This document shows, one piece after another, positions 1 through 11,730 of a DNA stretch of 64,000 nt. The first letter of the stretch is position 1. Each line of letters begins with the position of its first letter. The stretch spans positions 1 to 64,000 of the forward strand of contig QNGE01002723.1 in the NCBI GenBank assembly GCA_008508345.1. The letters are read 5' to 3'. The translations under genes and the position numbers were made by a program. The notes beneath the pieces are model-generated. The model saw nothing but the letters and a program-made list of their open reading frames with translations. It had not been told where the DNA came from and searched no databases. Origin of the DNA: Paragonimus westermani (Eukaryota; Platyhelminthes; Trematoda; Plagiorchiida; Troglotrematidae).

Positions 1-3000
1 GTTCATACGGAGTGTAATGAACCATTGGGTGTATTTTGCTCGATTTCACATATCGGATATGATCACGATTACCTTGATGAGAGAATGTGCGCACATTTTT
101 TGCAGACTACATATTTACCTCGTTACGCGTCAGCGATGGACTCTCATTTCAGCCTTTTTGCGATTGTATATGTATGTATTTATGCGATATATGTGAGTGT
201 ATATTTGACGTATGGTGAGTGGTGCATAGCTATTTCTCATGCGCAGTCAGCGTCTGTGCTATATCCAGATGTTGTTTTGAAAAATATCTGTCTGCTATTG
301 TTGATATTGCGCAGTTCTGCTTCTGATTGTTCGGCCTACTTCGCCATTGTCCTCAACGACCGTTCACGTTCATTACATTTCCCTTTTCACGCAGAACCAT
401 TCTGTCAAAGTAATGCAGCCCGGTCACTATACGACGATAATGTGCTCAGTCGCATTCGGCAGGCCTTTCTCAAGACACACCAAACACTACGCTCCCAAAG
501 ACCACTGGAATCAATATGGGTTAACTCTTCAACAGAAGTGAGCTAGTCATGCGGTCAATAGAGAGAGAGAGAAAAAAAAAGAGTGGGCGAACACATGAGC
601 CTTCCCATTCATATTCAAGCCTACTAATGCGTGGCTTTGCCGTTAACTCCATCTCGTACTCCTTTTCATGTACAGCATTTTCTCGTATGCGAAAAATGAC
701 GAAAACGGATCAAAAGAAGTATTGGGGTTACAGGCTTATACTTACCTGTCCCTACTAAATAATTTCCCGTCCTTATCGTATGATGATTCCATTTACCAAC
801 GTCTGCTTCAATTTTCCTTGTGCATAGTTATGTACTCAGTTATTCCTAACCATCCCTTTTTCGTCTACAGTCATGACTTTTCTCTGTGTATTCTATTCTG
901 ATTCACTTTTCTGTTTGCCTTTACTTCTGTTTTATTTAAATTTTCTGGTACTGATTTTTTGAACTTCGTTTGTCGCCGTGGGTGGCTAGAAATGTATACA
1001 CTAAAATTGGACACTGTTGAATCTCGCTCTCTCCCTCTGATGATTAGTTCTGGTTACTTGTAAACTTCATAATACGCCGTTCATTACACTGTGATTAAAC
1101 TCTGACTCCATCAATCAGTCCCCAATTTCCAGTCCTTATTTTTTCCTTCGGTTTGAAAAGGACCATTTCCGTTTGGTATCCGCGTTCAGCTTTTTTTTGT
1201 ATTGCTTCCTGTTGCATGTGTGCAATCTAGGTCTCGGTGCCTATCGTCACCTATTCGCTCCAGATCGCTGTGTGTACAACGTACTTCAACCTACTTTTCT
1301 CTCCATAAGAATGCCCACCACATCTCGTTCCGTTCCCTTGCTCGTCCTCCTTCCGATTCTTTTTGTCGACAACTCAGGCTTTTGACCTACATTGGTCATT
1401 GTCCCTGCGCATATCACTCTTGCTAGGGCAGATCCAGTAGTAATGCGTGTTTTCGAGACATTGATTTATCAAACAGCATGTTGGTGGGTAGTAGTCGCCT
1501 GCCCACATCTTCACATTCTTCTCACAAGTTGATCGTTCACTTTGCTGCCATTGCTGACGAAGTTGACAATACATACGACCTATTTGACGAGGTGCACCTT
1601 ATCAATATGGGCAATTTTTTGTTACGTTACTCTTTTTTCTTGTCCTTGTTGCTATAGACTACCTGCACCGGTTTCTCTATCCCTGTCTGTGTGTTATTTT
1701 CTCGGTTGTATGGTAATATCGAAATTCCATACTTTCCTGTTCCATTCTTATTGTATTGCCTCATCAGTTCAGATTGATATTGGTTGTCTTCTGGTATTTC
1801 GTTCTCGGGTGATCGTTTTATGTATCTGTCAGGTCTTTCATTTGCGCACGATAAATTTGATTGTGTGCGCGCGAGGCGCTATACTCCACGCTTCTCATCC
1901 TACTGCAGGACGATTCTAGATTCCTGTTCGCCGTGCCGTTCAAAAAATATCCATATTTTTTATTTGTAAATTGGTACAGTGTATGCGTTAAATACTCGTT
2001 CTGCGTATAGTTGCATATAATCTGTGCCGATTCCACTTATCGGAATTTACGGTGGGCACGTTCGGTGCTAACAGCCAATTTCTTCACGTTTTGTCGTTTT
2101 AGTTGGCATGACGATTAAAGCAACCGCACCGAACACGAAGCGTTGCAGCGCACACTGGTTTATGCCACTCAGTGCGAGACCAAAAAGCGTCATGATAACT
2201 ACAAACATGACGGCCAGCCGATCAGAAACCAGAGACCAGTTGATTCAATGCGGCCAGACTACCAACGCATATTAAGACGTATGAGTGTAAACGGAGGGTT
2301 GGATAACGGCACATCGACCATCTGCAGTAATGGAGACTTGACCGCAAGAGCTACTCACCATCATGTGGCTTCTTGAGTAGCTATGCTGAAGCTAATCCGG
2401 TTTCCTGAATGTAATTTGTTACCAGCTCACAGTCTATTGTTGTTTAACTATCCTTTCCACTACTGTTTGTTCGTGTTGAGGCATATGTGGACCCCTGTGG
2501 TTCTGTCGCGGTTGAGTTTTAAATTATCTGATCATAACGTCGTATTCGGAGACGCGACTGTACGTTCAGAACTGAGTTGCCTCGATTACTGCATGATGGC
2601 ATTACTATATTCCAGTATTCAACGTTAAGCGTGCTAGTCGCACGTTCCCATCTGTTTCGTCCGTCTGATTACAAATATCTCATCTAGCCGTCTGTTTGGT
2701 GATGGCACATCGGTTCAGCAAAAGCACACCGTACCAAGACACCTATGGCTTTCCGTCTTCCCTGATCCCGGGAATAGGCACCGGTATCGTACACGCACAA
2801 GTGACAAAGCCCCAGCTATCGCCCCCATTTGGATTCAGCTAACCGACTCCCAAGACATTCCACATAACCGTCCCTCTTCAACGAACCTTGTCTACTCAAT
2901 GGCTTTTCAAACGAAACCCAGTTACCCACTCAGAAATTATCGTCGAATTTCGAACACCAATCAGGAAAAGTAACATTTGATAGGATCCCAGGCTCACTTA

Positions 3001-5801
3001 CACCTCACCGTGCTCGAACCTACTAGACCGTCAAATTGATAGGTCTCAACTGGACACAAATCTGTTTAACCAACCATCCGTAGAGTCCCACAAACTACCC
3101 ACACAACTAGGGCTCGCCAAATGAAATCCGTGCACGCCTATCACACAAGGAGCATACCTGGGAATCTTACGTCACGGGCATCACTATACAGTGTACTTAT
3201 ACCCATCAATTGTTACAGCAATGGTGACTATCGTTCCTCTCATGTTACCACCGGTTATGACGTCCCCGAATATTGCCTTATATACTTCGACGACTGCAAT
3301 TTTGCAGAACAATGACTGTTCTACCCGTTGTGGATTAGATGCGTCTGACAACGAATATGACCGTGCGGAGCTCATTAGAGCACCAATAGATCGGCTCCAC
3401 AGGTGCACTCAGACTGATTCATTCCAACCACCGTTAGTGCGGTTTTGGCAAAATTCTGGAATAACGACCAACTTATTCCCAACTTGAAAAGAAATCGCCG
3501 AACAACTCTGCGAATAACACTTTCTCGCCACGCAGAAACCATCAAGAGGACGGCATCACAACATCATGAGGATCAAAAACAGCCGCCACCTACGTCAAGA
3601 CCAGTGGCAAAAACGAAGAGGAACGCAGCAACGACGATAATTCTGCGAATGGTGAACACAGTTTTCCAGGATATATCGTCTACTGGAGTGCGCCGCTTGA
3701 TGGTCAGCCGGTCTGTGATAACCATCCTCTTCGGATTGTGTTTCCCTGTGATCACCCAGACAATCCGTCCCTTGGAAGGATCTGCATCCAGATCCGTACG
3801 CCTCAAACCGACCGACGTAGCTCATTTCCGATCGAAATCCCTGGTGGCGTTTATTAAAGTTACTATTGGCTACTGAACAACTTCCCTTACAGCTCAACAT
3901 CGCTGGGATAATGTTTGTATCCTGGATCACGACCCCGCCTACACAATCTGACTTTCGTCCGATTCCTGTCCGTTCGTCGGTCGCAAAGTGTTTTCACAGG
4001 ATCTTGTTTAATCGCTAGACCCGTTTATTCCCTTCTGCCTGACTGTAGTGTGGTTTCCAACAGTGAGATAGATCATTTTAAATGATAACTACTCTCAATA
4101 GTTTGCTTTGACACCTACACAACACCCTACAATTTATATAACATCTTTTCAAAGCTCTCTCAAAATAACCGATTCGTATATGATAGGTACTCAGTATACT
4201 TGACACAACCATATATAAATTTCAGTAAACGTTAACTTCTGATATGCTGACTCATATATGCACCATGTAATGTGAGGGTCGCAATAAGGAAACGCGTCTC
4301 CTTTACACAAAGGTATTATACCTCATCTCAACGAATCGTGTGAATCCCGAATCTGTGAGGTGCGTTACTTCCGTTGAAGATAATTTGATAATGTTACTTC
4401 AGAGCACAATGTGTAATTCGCGTCTTCTCATCATCTCGTTCACGTTCACCAAGGAAACGAATAATTTTGAAGTGTTTCAATGGGAATCTCTTAACTCTGG
4501 TGAATTGGTCCAGAATTGGAAACGAGAAAGAAATGGAAACAAGTCAAAATCTTCACGGATTTTAAGGCAACAGACGCGCATGGTGCAAAGAATTGTTTCC
4601 AGTTTTGAATCGGACCCACCGGAAGTACATCAAATGTAATCACTACCCGATTTTGCTTCCCAAAGAAACATGACTTGGTCACGTTGGGTCAACCGGGTTC
4701 ATATTAAAAACTTAACATGATTGGCAGTGAAACATCATGCCCGTTTACTTTGCCAGGCTTCAACCACGTAAATTCTTCGTAAAAGGTCATTTATGGAAAT
4801 GAGATCGTCGCCCTGTACGGGAGAGGGGGCAACACCAGGCTTTTTTAAATGCTTTCTTCAGTACTAGATCGACAGCGTTATTCAATACAACTGAATGGGC
4901 CTGCTTCAGTTAACTGTCCCCGAACAATTTTCACGCTCCACTGGAAATCTTGACAACTGTTTATTACTAGCAGAATATACCAGAACCTTATCCCGCCGAG
5001 CAACGCCGGAAGCCAGAATGTTTCCAAGACCTACCAGTGGAAACCTTTGTGTTCAGTTGATCACACTTGAGATACAGGGTGTTCACCATCTTTATGAGTA
5101 TCTTGGGTCCAGTGTGCTCTAGTTGTGTAATGTGCTTTCCCTACCCATCCATGCACTACGATCTTGCGCCTGATTGTTTTTCTAGAAAATCCGATATTCG
5201 CTTTGCCCTCGTGGTTTGAAATGAACCTCTACTGTTTTCGCCAACAGACGGCTGTTGTAGCATTAATAAGAAGTCATGGTGAACGTCAAATAGATAGTTC
5301 GCTTCTAATTCATGAATATCTCTCGACTTTAATTGCGCTCGACTTTCACGTCCTTTCAGATTGTAGAAACGGAAGTTCAATCACACATTAAGTATTATCT
5401 TGGCCAAATGACTTCCTTCGAAAGCCTCCCTGTGTTCGGCGAATCGAGAGCTGACTTTCAGTACTAAATGCTCATGATTTTAAAGATTGACGTGAGGTCA
5501 CAATGAAAACGGTGTACTGCTGTCACTGAATCAGAGAGTATTCAATCATTCTAACTGTTTACGTTGTGAGCGGCATTTGTATAGTGAGAATACCCTACTC
5601 TTCGTACGATGAAGGCCCTTTTCATCTGTCACTTAGTATGGTCGGCGGCGATTCAACCTAACTGAACATCTTTATGTCTGTTACTGATGTTCGAGGTAAT
5701 TTTCTCTCAAGTGATAAGACTTTTGACGAAAACTTTGGCATTCTAAGTCACAAGTGGCGTTGAACGAGAGGAAAGAGAGTGTCACGCAGGCTAACAACTG
5801 G
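1..5801. other. Intergenic stretch, no gene recognised
   Basis: I see no coding sequence I can support here. Open frames are short, overlap on both strands and show no domain I recognise. There is a purine run near 560-590 (GAGAGAG followed by A-rich). The last 40 bases form the left flank of Gypsy element 1 and do not match the LINE found on the element's right side. Old repeats too diverged to recognise are likely. Confidence 0.5.
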
Positions 5802-6107
5802 TGTAGTGAGGATAGATGGTCGCACCATACTACTCACACCACTATTCAGTAGCCGCATGGATCGAAATGATCGCGGAATAAATACGGGAGAGATATGGGA
5901 AGGATCGTTGGAAGGCAGAATGACATTTAATGGCTGTCGCTACATTACGGAACTGAGAGATGGTATCCAAAGCGACTGGAGCATCCTCAGAAAAGTGCGG
6001 TGTGCAAATGAGTGTTTTTGGTCCTAGTCCCGTTGAGAGGCTTAAGTAGTGTATTGGTTTCTCCAATAAAACATCCTTTGTGTCGTCCGCCTTCTAGATT
6101 CACAACA
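5802..6107 (+). repeat. 5' LTR of Gypsy copy 1
   Basis: Begins TGTAGTGAGG and ends TTCACAACA, the same ends as the repeat at 10076-10378. An AATAAA polyadenylation-type hexamer lies near 6066. The bases after the LTR (ATTGTTGCCGTGACC) should hold the primer binding site, but they do not begin with the usual TGG, so I cannot name a primer tRNA. A third, truncated copy of the LTR lies at 33893. Confidence 0.9.
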
Positions 6108-6133
6108 ATTGTTGCCGTGACCAGGATACAAGG

Positions 6134-9100
6134 ATGAAGGTCCCGTGGCCACAGCCGTTTGAGGATGGGGATGTTCGGAGTTTCCTGGAGGACTTCGAGG
6201 ACGTGGCGGAAGCGGTCGGAGTGAAAGCGGACCGGGCGAAGCTGGCAGCCCTGCGGATGCTGCTCAAGGGCAAGGAGAAGGCGGTGCTGGATGCGGCGCG
6301 AAGTGGTCTCGCGAAGCTGGAGTGGGCCGCCGCGAAGGAGGTGCTGATCGCCGGGTTCAACAGCCCCGCCGACTGCCAGGAGGCGATGAGGCGGTTCAAG
6401 GGCGCCCGGCTTGGACCAGGAGGCGATGCTCTGGTCTACGCCATGTCCCTGCGGGCAGCGTTGTCAAGAGCCCTGCCGCATTTGGACCAGGACTCAGAAC
6501 AACGACTGCTGATGGCACAGTTCTTGGACGGAATGCCACCAACAGTCCGGGATCAACTCAGGGTCGCTGTCATCACACAGCCCATGACGCTGGAACAGTT
6601 GGCCGATGCAGCTCGACAATTGCTAGCAGAAAATGCTGCGACAGTCAACGAGGTGGAGGCAAACGGACCGAGTGAACTGAATGACCTTCGAAGCGCGGTG
6701 GAAAAGTTGACTGAGGAAGTGGCGGCTTTGAAAGTGAAAAAGGAGGAGAGCCGTCGCGACGTTTGTTACGGATGTGGAAGACGTGGACACTGGCGAAGGT
6801 TTTGCCCACTCGGCAAGAAAAGGTCGTACGCTAATAAACGATTTGTCGATTGTTTTTTGTTTGGGAATGGGGATCCGGTGATAGGGGCGGTTGATAAGAC
6901 AGCGGTTCAGGCTAGGTTAGAAGTCGATGGTAAATTGGAGTACTGTTTGATTGACACTGGGGCCGCGATTTCGTTGATTGGGCCGAGGCCGGGAAAGACT
7001 GTGCGGCCGTGTGCGATGGTTGTCCGAACGGTCGGTGGGTTTGCCCTCAAAGTTGATGGCCTGGCAGAATATGGTGTTCGAATCGATGGTCAGGTAGTCA
7101 ACCAACCGTTCGTCATTGCCCCCGACGCACGTCAGACTATCTTGGGGGCGGATTTTCTTGACCGCGTTGAAGCCGTGATTGATTTGAAGCATGATAAACT
7201 GGTAACGAAGTATGGGGTGGTTCCACTGGTGGGAAAGCGCAAAACCCAGCTTGGACAAATTGAAGTGAACGTACCCAGAGCAATGCCAACTTGTGACAAT
7301 CAGTTGCTGAACAAAGTGATACGCAAGTTTCAGGGATTGTTCACTACGGATCAGGACCCGTATGGCTATTGTGACTGGGTTGAACATGAAATCCCCATCG
7401 AATCAAAGCGATTTCGGCCATTCGGACCCCGAAGAATTCCAGTGCATTTGCAGCCGGAAGTTGAACGACAAGTGAAGGACATGCTGAAGGAAGAAATCAT
7501 CGAGGAGGCCGATAGCCCGTTCAACTCTCCTGTCTTGTTGGTAAAGAAGCCTAACGGTAAATTTCGATTCTGTGTCGATTTCAGGCGGCTGAACGAGATA
7601 ACGATCAATAAAGTGGTAGCAGTCCCGTCGGTGGCGGAGATTTTTGACAAGCTGCAGAACGCCCGGGTGTTTACAGTGTTCGACTTACGGTCCGGATATT
7701 GGCAGGTCCCAATCAAACAATCGGACCGAGATAAGACAGCATTCACAGTGGGTGAAAAGCAATACCGCTTCAAGCGGATGCCGTTCGGACTCTCAGGCGC
7801 CCCGTTCACGTTCAGACGACTGATGCTGAAGGTGTTGGACGGAGTGAGCAACACTGTTGTCTATGGAGACGATATCGTCATTTACAGCACAAATGAGACA
7901 GAACATGCAGTACACGTTTCAGCAGTGCTACAGAAGATTGAGACAGCCGGCCTCCGGATCAATAGTTCAAAGTCTCAACTGGCGAAGCAAACGGTAACAC
8001 TGCTCGGTCACAAGGTCGGTCAGGGGGAGGTCCAGCCACTGCCCGAGAAACTGCTGACAATCGAGGCTATTCCGGTGCCAACATCGAAGAGGACGCTGAG
8101 ACAGTTTCTCGGTCGCGTCGGGTTCTACAGCCGCTTCATCAAAAACTTCCATGACCTCGCGAGTCCGTTATACGAAATTCTGAGGAAGGATTGCCAATTT
8201 CATTGGTCACAGAAAGCCAACCAAGCGTTCGTCGAGATCCAACGCTTGATGAAAGAAGGACAGCTGACTCTGAAATTGCCAGTGACTGGACAGAGCTTCA
8301 TTGTCTCAACGGATGCGAGTGATGTAGGAATTGGAGCGGTACTGAAGCAGGAGGACGGTGTGGTGGAATACGCCAGTCGGGTACTGAGTCCTGCTGAACG
8401 AAACTATTCAACGACAGAGAAAGAATGTTTGGCAATCGTATGGGCCTTGGAAAAATGGAGGCCGTACTTGCTCGGCCGACAGTTCCATGTGGAGACTGAC
8501 CACAAACCGCTGGAGTGGATTAAATCGGCGAAGGACCCTCGAGGAAGGCTGGCTCGTTGGGCATTACGACTACAGGAGTACGACTTCACAATTCGCCACT
8601 TGTCCGGGAAAGAGAACTGTGTACCTGATTTGCTTTCCCGAACGCAACACTTCGATGAGGTCCACAAGGACGTGGTCGGAGTTAACAGTATTGAACTCGA
8701 GAGTGACCCCGGGAAGTTACAAGCAGTACAGAGAATGGATACGACGATCCGGACGGTGATTGACCGACTCTTGTCGGGAGGACAACCGCCAGAGGACGAG
8801 CTGAATCCGGAATTGAAAGCTTTCAGAACGCACTGGTCCGATTTGCGGCTGAATAGTGCCGGAATTTTGATGCGCCAGTTGCGAGAGGGAATAAACGTCC
8901 CGGTCATACCGGCGGAATTGAGGGCGACAATTGTGAAAGAATGTCATCAGCTGGCTCATACGGGTTGTCATCGAACTTATGAAATGCTGAAACAAAGAGC
9001 ATACTGGCCGGGAATGAAGAATGACGTTAACAATTATGTGCGTGCGTGCCAGCAATGTCAGTTAGTGAAGAGCACTAACCACCCCAGTCAGTATCCCACA

Positions 9101-10141
9101 CAACCGATTCCGGTCAGTAAAATTGGGGAACTGTGGTCGGTGGATGTGATGGGCCCCTTTCCAGCAACGACCTCCGGAAATCAATACATCATAATCATGA
9201 CCGAACACTTCACAAGGTGGATCGAAGCAGCCGCCATACCCGATCAGCGCGCAAGCACGGTGTGCAGGGCTGTGATGGAGCACATCATAGCGGATCACGG
9301 AATACCGCGAAGCATATTGACTGATCAAGGCCCCTGCTTCGAAAGTGAGGAGTTTCGGAACTGTTTGGAGCGTTTGGGAATCAAGAAAATACGCACAACT
9401 CCATATCATCCTCAATCAAACGGATTGACGGAGAGGAACAATCGCACAATCAAGGAATGGTTGGCTGCGAAAGGGGGAAACTGGGAAGAAACGTTACCGT
9501 TGATTCTGTTGGCTCACCGCTGTTCGCCGCAAGGGACAACGAAAAAGTCGCCATTCGAGCTAATGTATGGGTGCGTGCCACGCTTGCCAGTCGATCAGGA
9601 GATTGGTTTATGGGGAGACCGACGGATGAACACGCGTGAATTAGTGGAATCTCGGAGATCGGCCAACCGAAACTTGAAAAACACACAAGAAGCGTCTAAG
9701 GGGCAGTCAACTGCGAGGTTATCGGGTCAAAGGACTGTGTATGAACCTGGATCTAAGGTTAAATACCGAGACCATGTATCAGTTACCTCCTGTATCGAAA
9801 GCCATTATATACCCGCATCTAGGAAGTCCTTGGCAAAGTGGAGGGGACCGTATGTGGTATTTGAACGTCGTGGCCCAGTGTATCTGATAAAGAATGAGAA
9901 AAGTCAATATCGAGTGCACGGAAGCCAGCTTTGTAAATGGTACGACAATCCGAACAGAAGAGGATGCACACCACCTGTGTCAACAGCACTGAGGCTGGCA
10001 CGTAGATCATCAAGAGAACGAAGAGAACCTGAACGCCTTTTGTTACGACTGGAACAATCTTTGCGGGGGGAGGAGTGTAGTGAGGAGATACGGTCGCACC
10101 ATACTACTCACACTATTCAGTGGCCGCGTGGATCGAAATGA
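6134..10141 (+). CDS. Gag-Pol polyprotein of Gypsy copy 1
   Basis: A 1335-residue fused polyprotein that would package, process, reverse-transcribe and integrate the element. Visible parts: Gag to about residue 205, with the tract LTPEE-like acidic and basic helices before it; a CX2CX4HX4C zinc knuckle at 211-224; an aspartic protease with DTGA at 274-277; reverse transcriptase with the catalytic box YGDD at 577-580; RNase H beginning around STDAS, Asp727; integrase zinc region H942, H946, C972, C975; and catalytic D1004, D1064, E1100 with the standard 35-residue spacing between the last two. No stop or frameshift interrupts it. The start is the first Met after the 5' LTR (26 bases downstream). 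The stop codon lies inside the 3' LTR, so the last ~20 residues are LTR-encoded. YGDD is less usual than YLDD or YIDD. Gag and Pol share one frame, so no ribosomal frameshift is needed. No chromodomain was recognised at the C terminus. Confidence 0.92.
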   Translation: MKVPWPQPFEDGDVRSFLEDFEDVAEAVGVKADRAKLAALRMLLKGKEKAVLDAARSGLAKLEWAAAKEVLIAGFNSPADCQEAMRRFKGARLGPGGDALVYAMSLRAALSRALPHLDQDSEQRLLMAQFLDGMPPTVRDQLRVAVITQPMTLEQLADAARQLLAENAATVNEVEANGPSELNDLRSAVEKLTEEVAALKVKKEESRRDVCYGCGRRGHWRRFCPLGKKRSYANKRFVDCFLFGNGDPVIGAVDKTAVQARLEVDGKLEYCLIDTGAAISLIGPRPGKTVRPCAMVVRTVGGFALKVDGLAEYGVRIDGQVVNQPFVIAPDARQTILGADFLDRVEAVIDLKHDKLVTKYGVVPLVGKRKTQLGQIEVNVPRAMPTCDNQLLNKVIRKFQGLFTTDQDPYGYCDWVEHEIPIESKRFRPFGPRRIPVHLQPEVERQVKDMLKEEIIEEADSPFNSPVLLVKKPNGKFRFCVDFRRLNEITINKVVAVPSVAEIFDKLQNARVFTVFDLRSGYWQVPIKQSDRDKTAFTVGEKQYRFKRMPFGLSGAPFTFRRLMLKVLDGVSNTVVYGDDIVIYSTNETEHAVHVSAVLQKIETAGLRINSSKSQLAKQTVTLLGHKVGQGEVQPLPEKLLTIEAIPVPTSKRTLRQFLGRVGFYSRFIKNFHDLASPLYEILRKDCQFHWSQKANQAFVEIQRLMKEGQLTLKLPVTGQSFIVSTDASDVGIGAVLKQEDGVVEYASRVLSPAERNYSTTEKECLAIVWALEKWRPYLLGRQFHVETDHKPLEWIKSAKDPRGRLARWALRLQEYDFTIRHLSGKENCVPDLLSRTQHFDEVHKDVVGVNSIELESDPGKLQAVQRMDTTIRTVIDRLLSGGQPPEDELNPELKAFRTHWSDLRLNSAGILMRQLREGINVPVIPAELRATIVKECHQLAHTGCHRTYEMLKQRAYWPGMKNDVNNYVRACQQCQLVKSTNHPSQYPTQPIPVSKIGELWSVDVMGPFPATTSGNQYIIIMTEHFTRWIEAAAIPDQRASTVCRAVMEHIIADHGIPRSILTDQGPCFESEEFRNCLERLGIKKIRTTPYHPQSNGLTERNNRTIKEWLAAKGGNWEETLPLILLAHRCSPQGTTKKSPFELMYGCVPRLPVDQEIGLWGDRRMNTRELVESRRSANRNLKNTQEASKGQSTARLSGQRTVYEPGSKVKYRDHVSVTSCIESHYIPASRKSLAKWRGPYVVFERRGPVYLIKNEKSQYRVHGSQLCKWYDNPNRRGCTPPVSTALRLARRSSRERREPERLLLRLEQSLRGEECSEEIRSHHTTHTIQWPRGSK
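10065..10075 (+). promoter_or_regulatory. Polypurine tract of Gypsy copy 1
   Basis: GGGGGGAGGAG immediately precedes the 3' LTR, the expected place for the RNase H-resistant plus-strand primer. It also encodes glycines near the end of Pol. Confidence 0.75.
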
Positions 10142-10378
10142 TCGCGGGATAAATACGGGAGAGATATGGGAAGGATCGTTGAAAGGCAAAATGACATTTA
10201 ATGGTTTTCGCCACATGACGAAACTGAGACATAGTGCCCAAAGCGACTGGAGCATCCTCAGGAGAGTGTGGTGTGCAAATGAGTGCTTCTGTTCGTAGTC
10301 CCGTTGAGACGCATAAGTCATGTTTTGGTCTCCGAAAATGAACAACTTCTGTGCTATCCGCCTTCTAGGTTCACAACA
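10076..10378 (+). repeat. 3' LTR of Gypsy copy 1
   Basis: Same ends as the 5' LTR (TGTAGTGAGGA...TTCACAACA), 303 bp. It differs from the 5' LTR by substitutions throughout and a 3-base deletion near 10113. The Pol stop codon is at 10139-10141 within it. It is followed directly by GTAG and LINE sequence. Confidence 0.9.
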
Positions 10379-11730
10379 GTAGTTTACCGAAGTGTTTACG
10401 TCACATTTTCATGATTTCCTCTGGCTGGGTGCACGAAAAGCTGGTTTCCACGTCCACCAATGTTTTGGTAGTCTGTATAGGCGGACCGAAAACCTCCTTA
10501 GGCGACTCGTACAACTCCTCGTTTTGTCGACGATTTGCATAGCTCTACATCCGCCTACCGCGTTTCCTCAGCCAGTTTTCCTTACTTCCATGGAAGCGTT
10601 CGGCCGGTTGACAGCAGATATTTCAGATCGTGGCCTTCTTCACTTCATTATCTGGGTCCGCTGTAAAAGTGGCAAGCGCAGCGTTCTTTTCTCATACCAA
10701 GTTGGAGATAACCACGTTGATGTCGTCGTACTATTCCGGACGTTTCTTACGTTTCAATGCGATCGTTCTATTGGTTGCTGCCGTGATCGGTTCTTTGAGT
10801 AGTTGCCAGATACCCTCGGGGGTAGTGGATGCGGAAGCGTCGTGCAGATAAGCAGCAGCTAGCCGTTGGAAGACATTCTTCGTTTCGCAGTTGTCCAATC
10901 GTTCAAAATCCAACTTTTGTCGTTATCCGGAAGATCTACAATAAATAGATTTGCATACATGGATAAACAATTCAGTCCTGGTCAGCTTATGAATTGTGCT
11001 ACATTCAGCGGCGCGCATCACCCGCGTGATAGGCACTTACGTTTCTCGCACTACCGCACAATCACGTAGTCAAGCAGATGATGGGGACCGCTTCGTGGAT
11101 GAGTCCACGTCGTGATGTTGAACGCATCCAGCTAAAATCAGGTGTTCGTGATAGACAACCAGTGAGTAGCACACAAATGAAACAGATAATTACCCTTCTC
11201 CTTGACTGAACCAATGCCGTAGGATTCGAGGACTCCCGGCCAAGCTACCGAGTCGCGCCCAACTCGAGCGTTCAAGTCGCCCAAAACAAACAGACCGTCA
11301 GTCACCGGCGCCGACCGGAGTCTGGCGGACAGCCGACCATATAACTGGTCCTTTGTATCATCAGTGTGACACCTAGTTGGACCATAAACAATAACAAATG
11401 TAGAACACTTAACTCAACCGAGTCGCAGGCGCATGGACATGATTCGAGGGTTGATGCCATGCGGTTCGCCTATCGTCAAAGCACTGATGCGATCAGCAAT
11501 TCCGAAACATACAAAATGCTCCCGAGCACCGTCTGCCGAGTAACCTATCCAGCAGAAGGTGTACCCAGCACCTTTGCCCCACAAATTACCTTGGCCTGTA
11601 AGCCTTGTCTCACTCAAGGCTACTATGTTGATTCCATAGTGATGTAGTTCCATCACGATCAGCGTGGATAACCGTCCCGACCGTCCTCTGGAGGTGCATC
11701 GATCCAGCAGCGTGCGCATGTCCAATGGAA
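10379..11730 (-). pseudogene. RTE-like LINE fragment A: AP endonuclease and linker
   Basis: Read on the minus strand from about 11725, this begins with the N terminus of an apurinic-type endonuclease of RTE-like LINEs: a segment like RTLLD, then VALSETRL and GAGYTFCW (11414-11725). A shifted frame follows with FVLGDLNARVG and TTWTHPRSG near 11090-11300, then the linker (10731-10913, ending in basic KRKK). Such endonucleases nick target DNA before target-primed reverse transcription. The reading frame is broken by several stops and frame changes, so it is a dead copy. The reverse transcriptase half is missing because the fragment stops at the 3' LTR of Gypsy copy 1. Matching RT halves occur at 32849-33888 and 35855-36390. 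Clade assignment to RTE rests on recalled family motifs. Confidence 0.75.

Larger units (their letters stand above)
5802..10378 (+). mobile_element. Gypsy LTR retrotransposon, copy 1 (full length)
   Basis: A complete Gypsy-type (Ty3/Metaviridae) element. Two long terminal repeats of 306 and 303 bp, both reading TGTAGTGAGGA...TTCACAACA, flank a single Gag-Pol reading frame. Domain order is Gag, CCHC knuckle, protease, reverse transcriptase, RNase H, integrase, which is the Gypsy order. A G-rich polypurine tract abuts the 3' LTR. No target-site duplication is present: the left flank ends AACTGG and the right flank begins GTAG inside an RTE-like LINE. The frame is intact, but the two LTRs differ at roughly 13% of positions by eye. 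That is unexpected for one insertion and suggests recombination between copies or a mosaic assembly. Confidence 0.93.

Noticed and set aside
25..546. 173-codon open frame near the left end
   Set aside because: Composition is Tyr/Cys/Ser-rich from biased DNA, with no domain and an overlapping frame in another phase. Consistent with chance.
3445..3930. Open frames on both strands around 3.5-3.9 kb
   Set aside because: Three overlapping frames of similar length, none with a recognisable motif.
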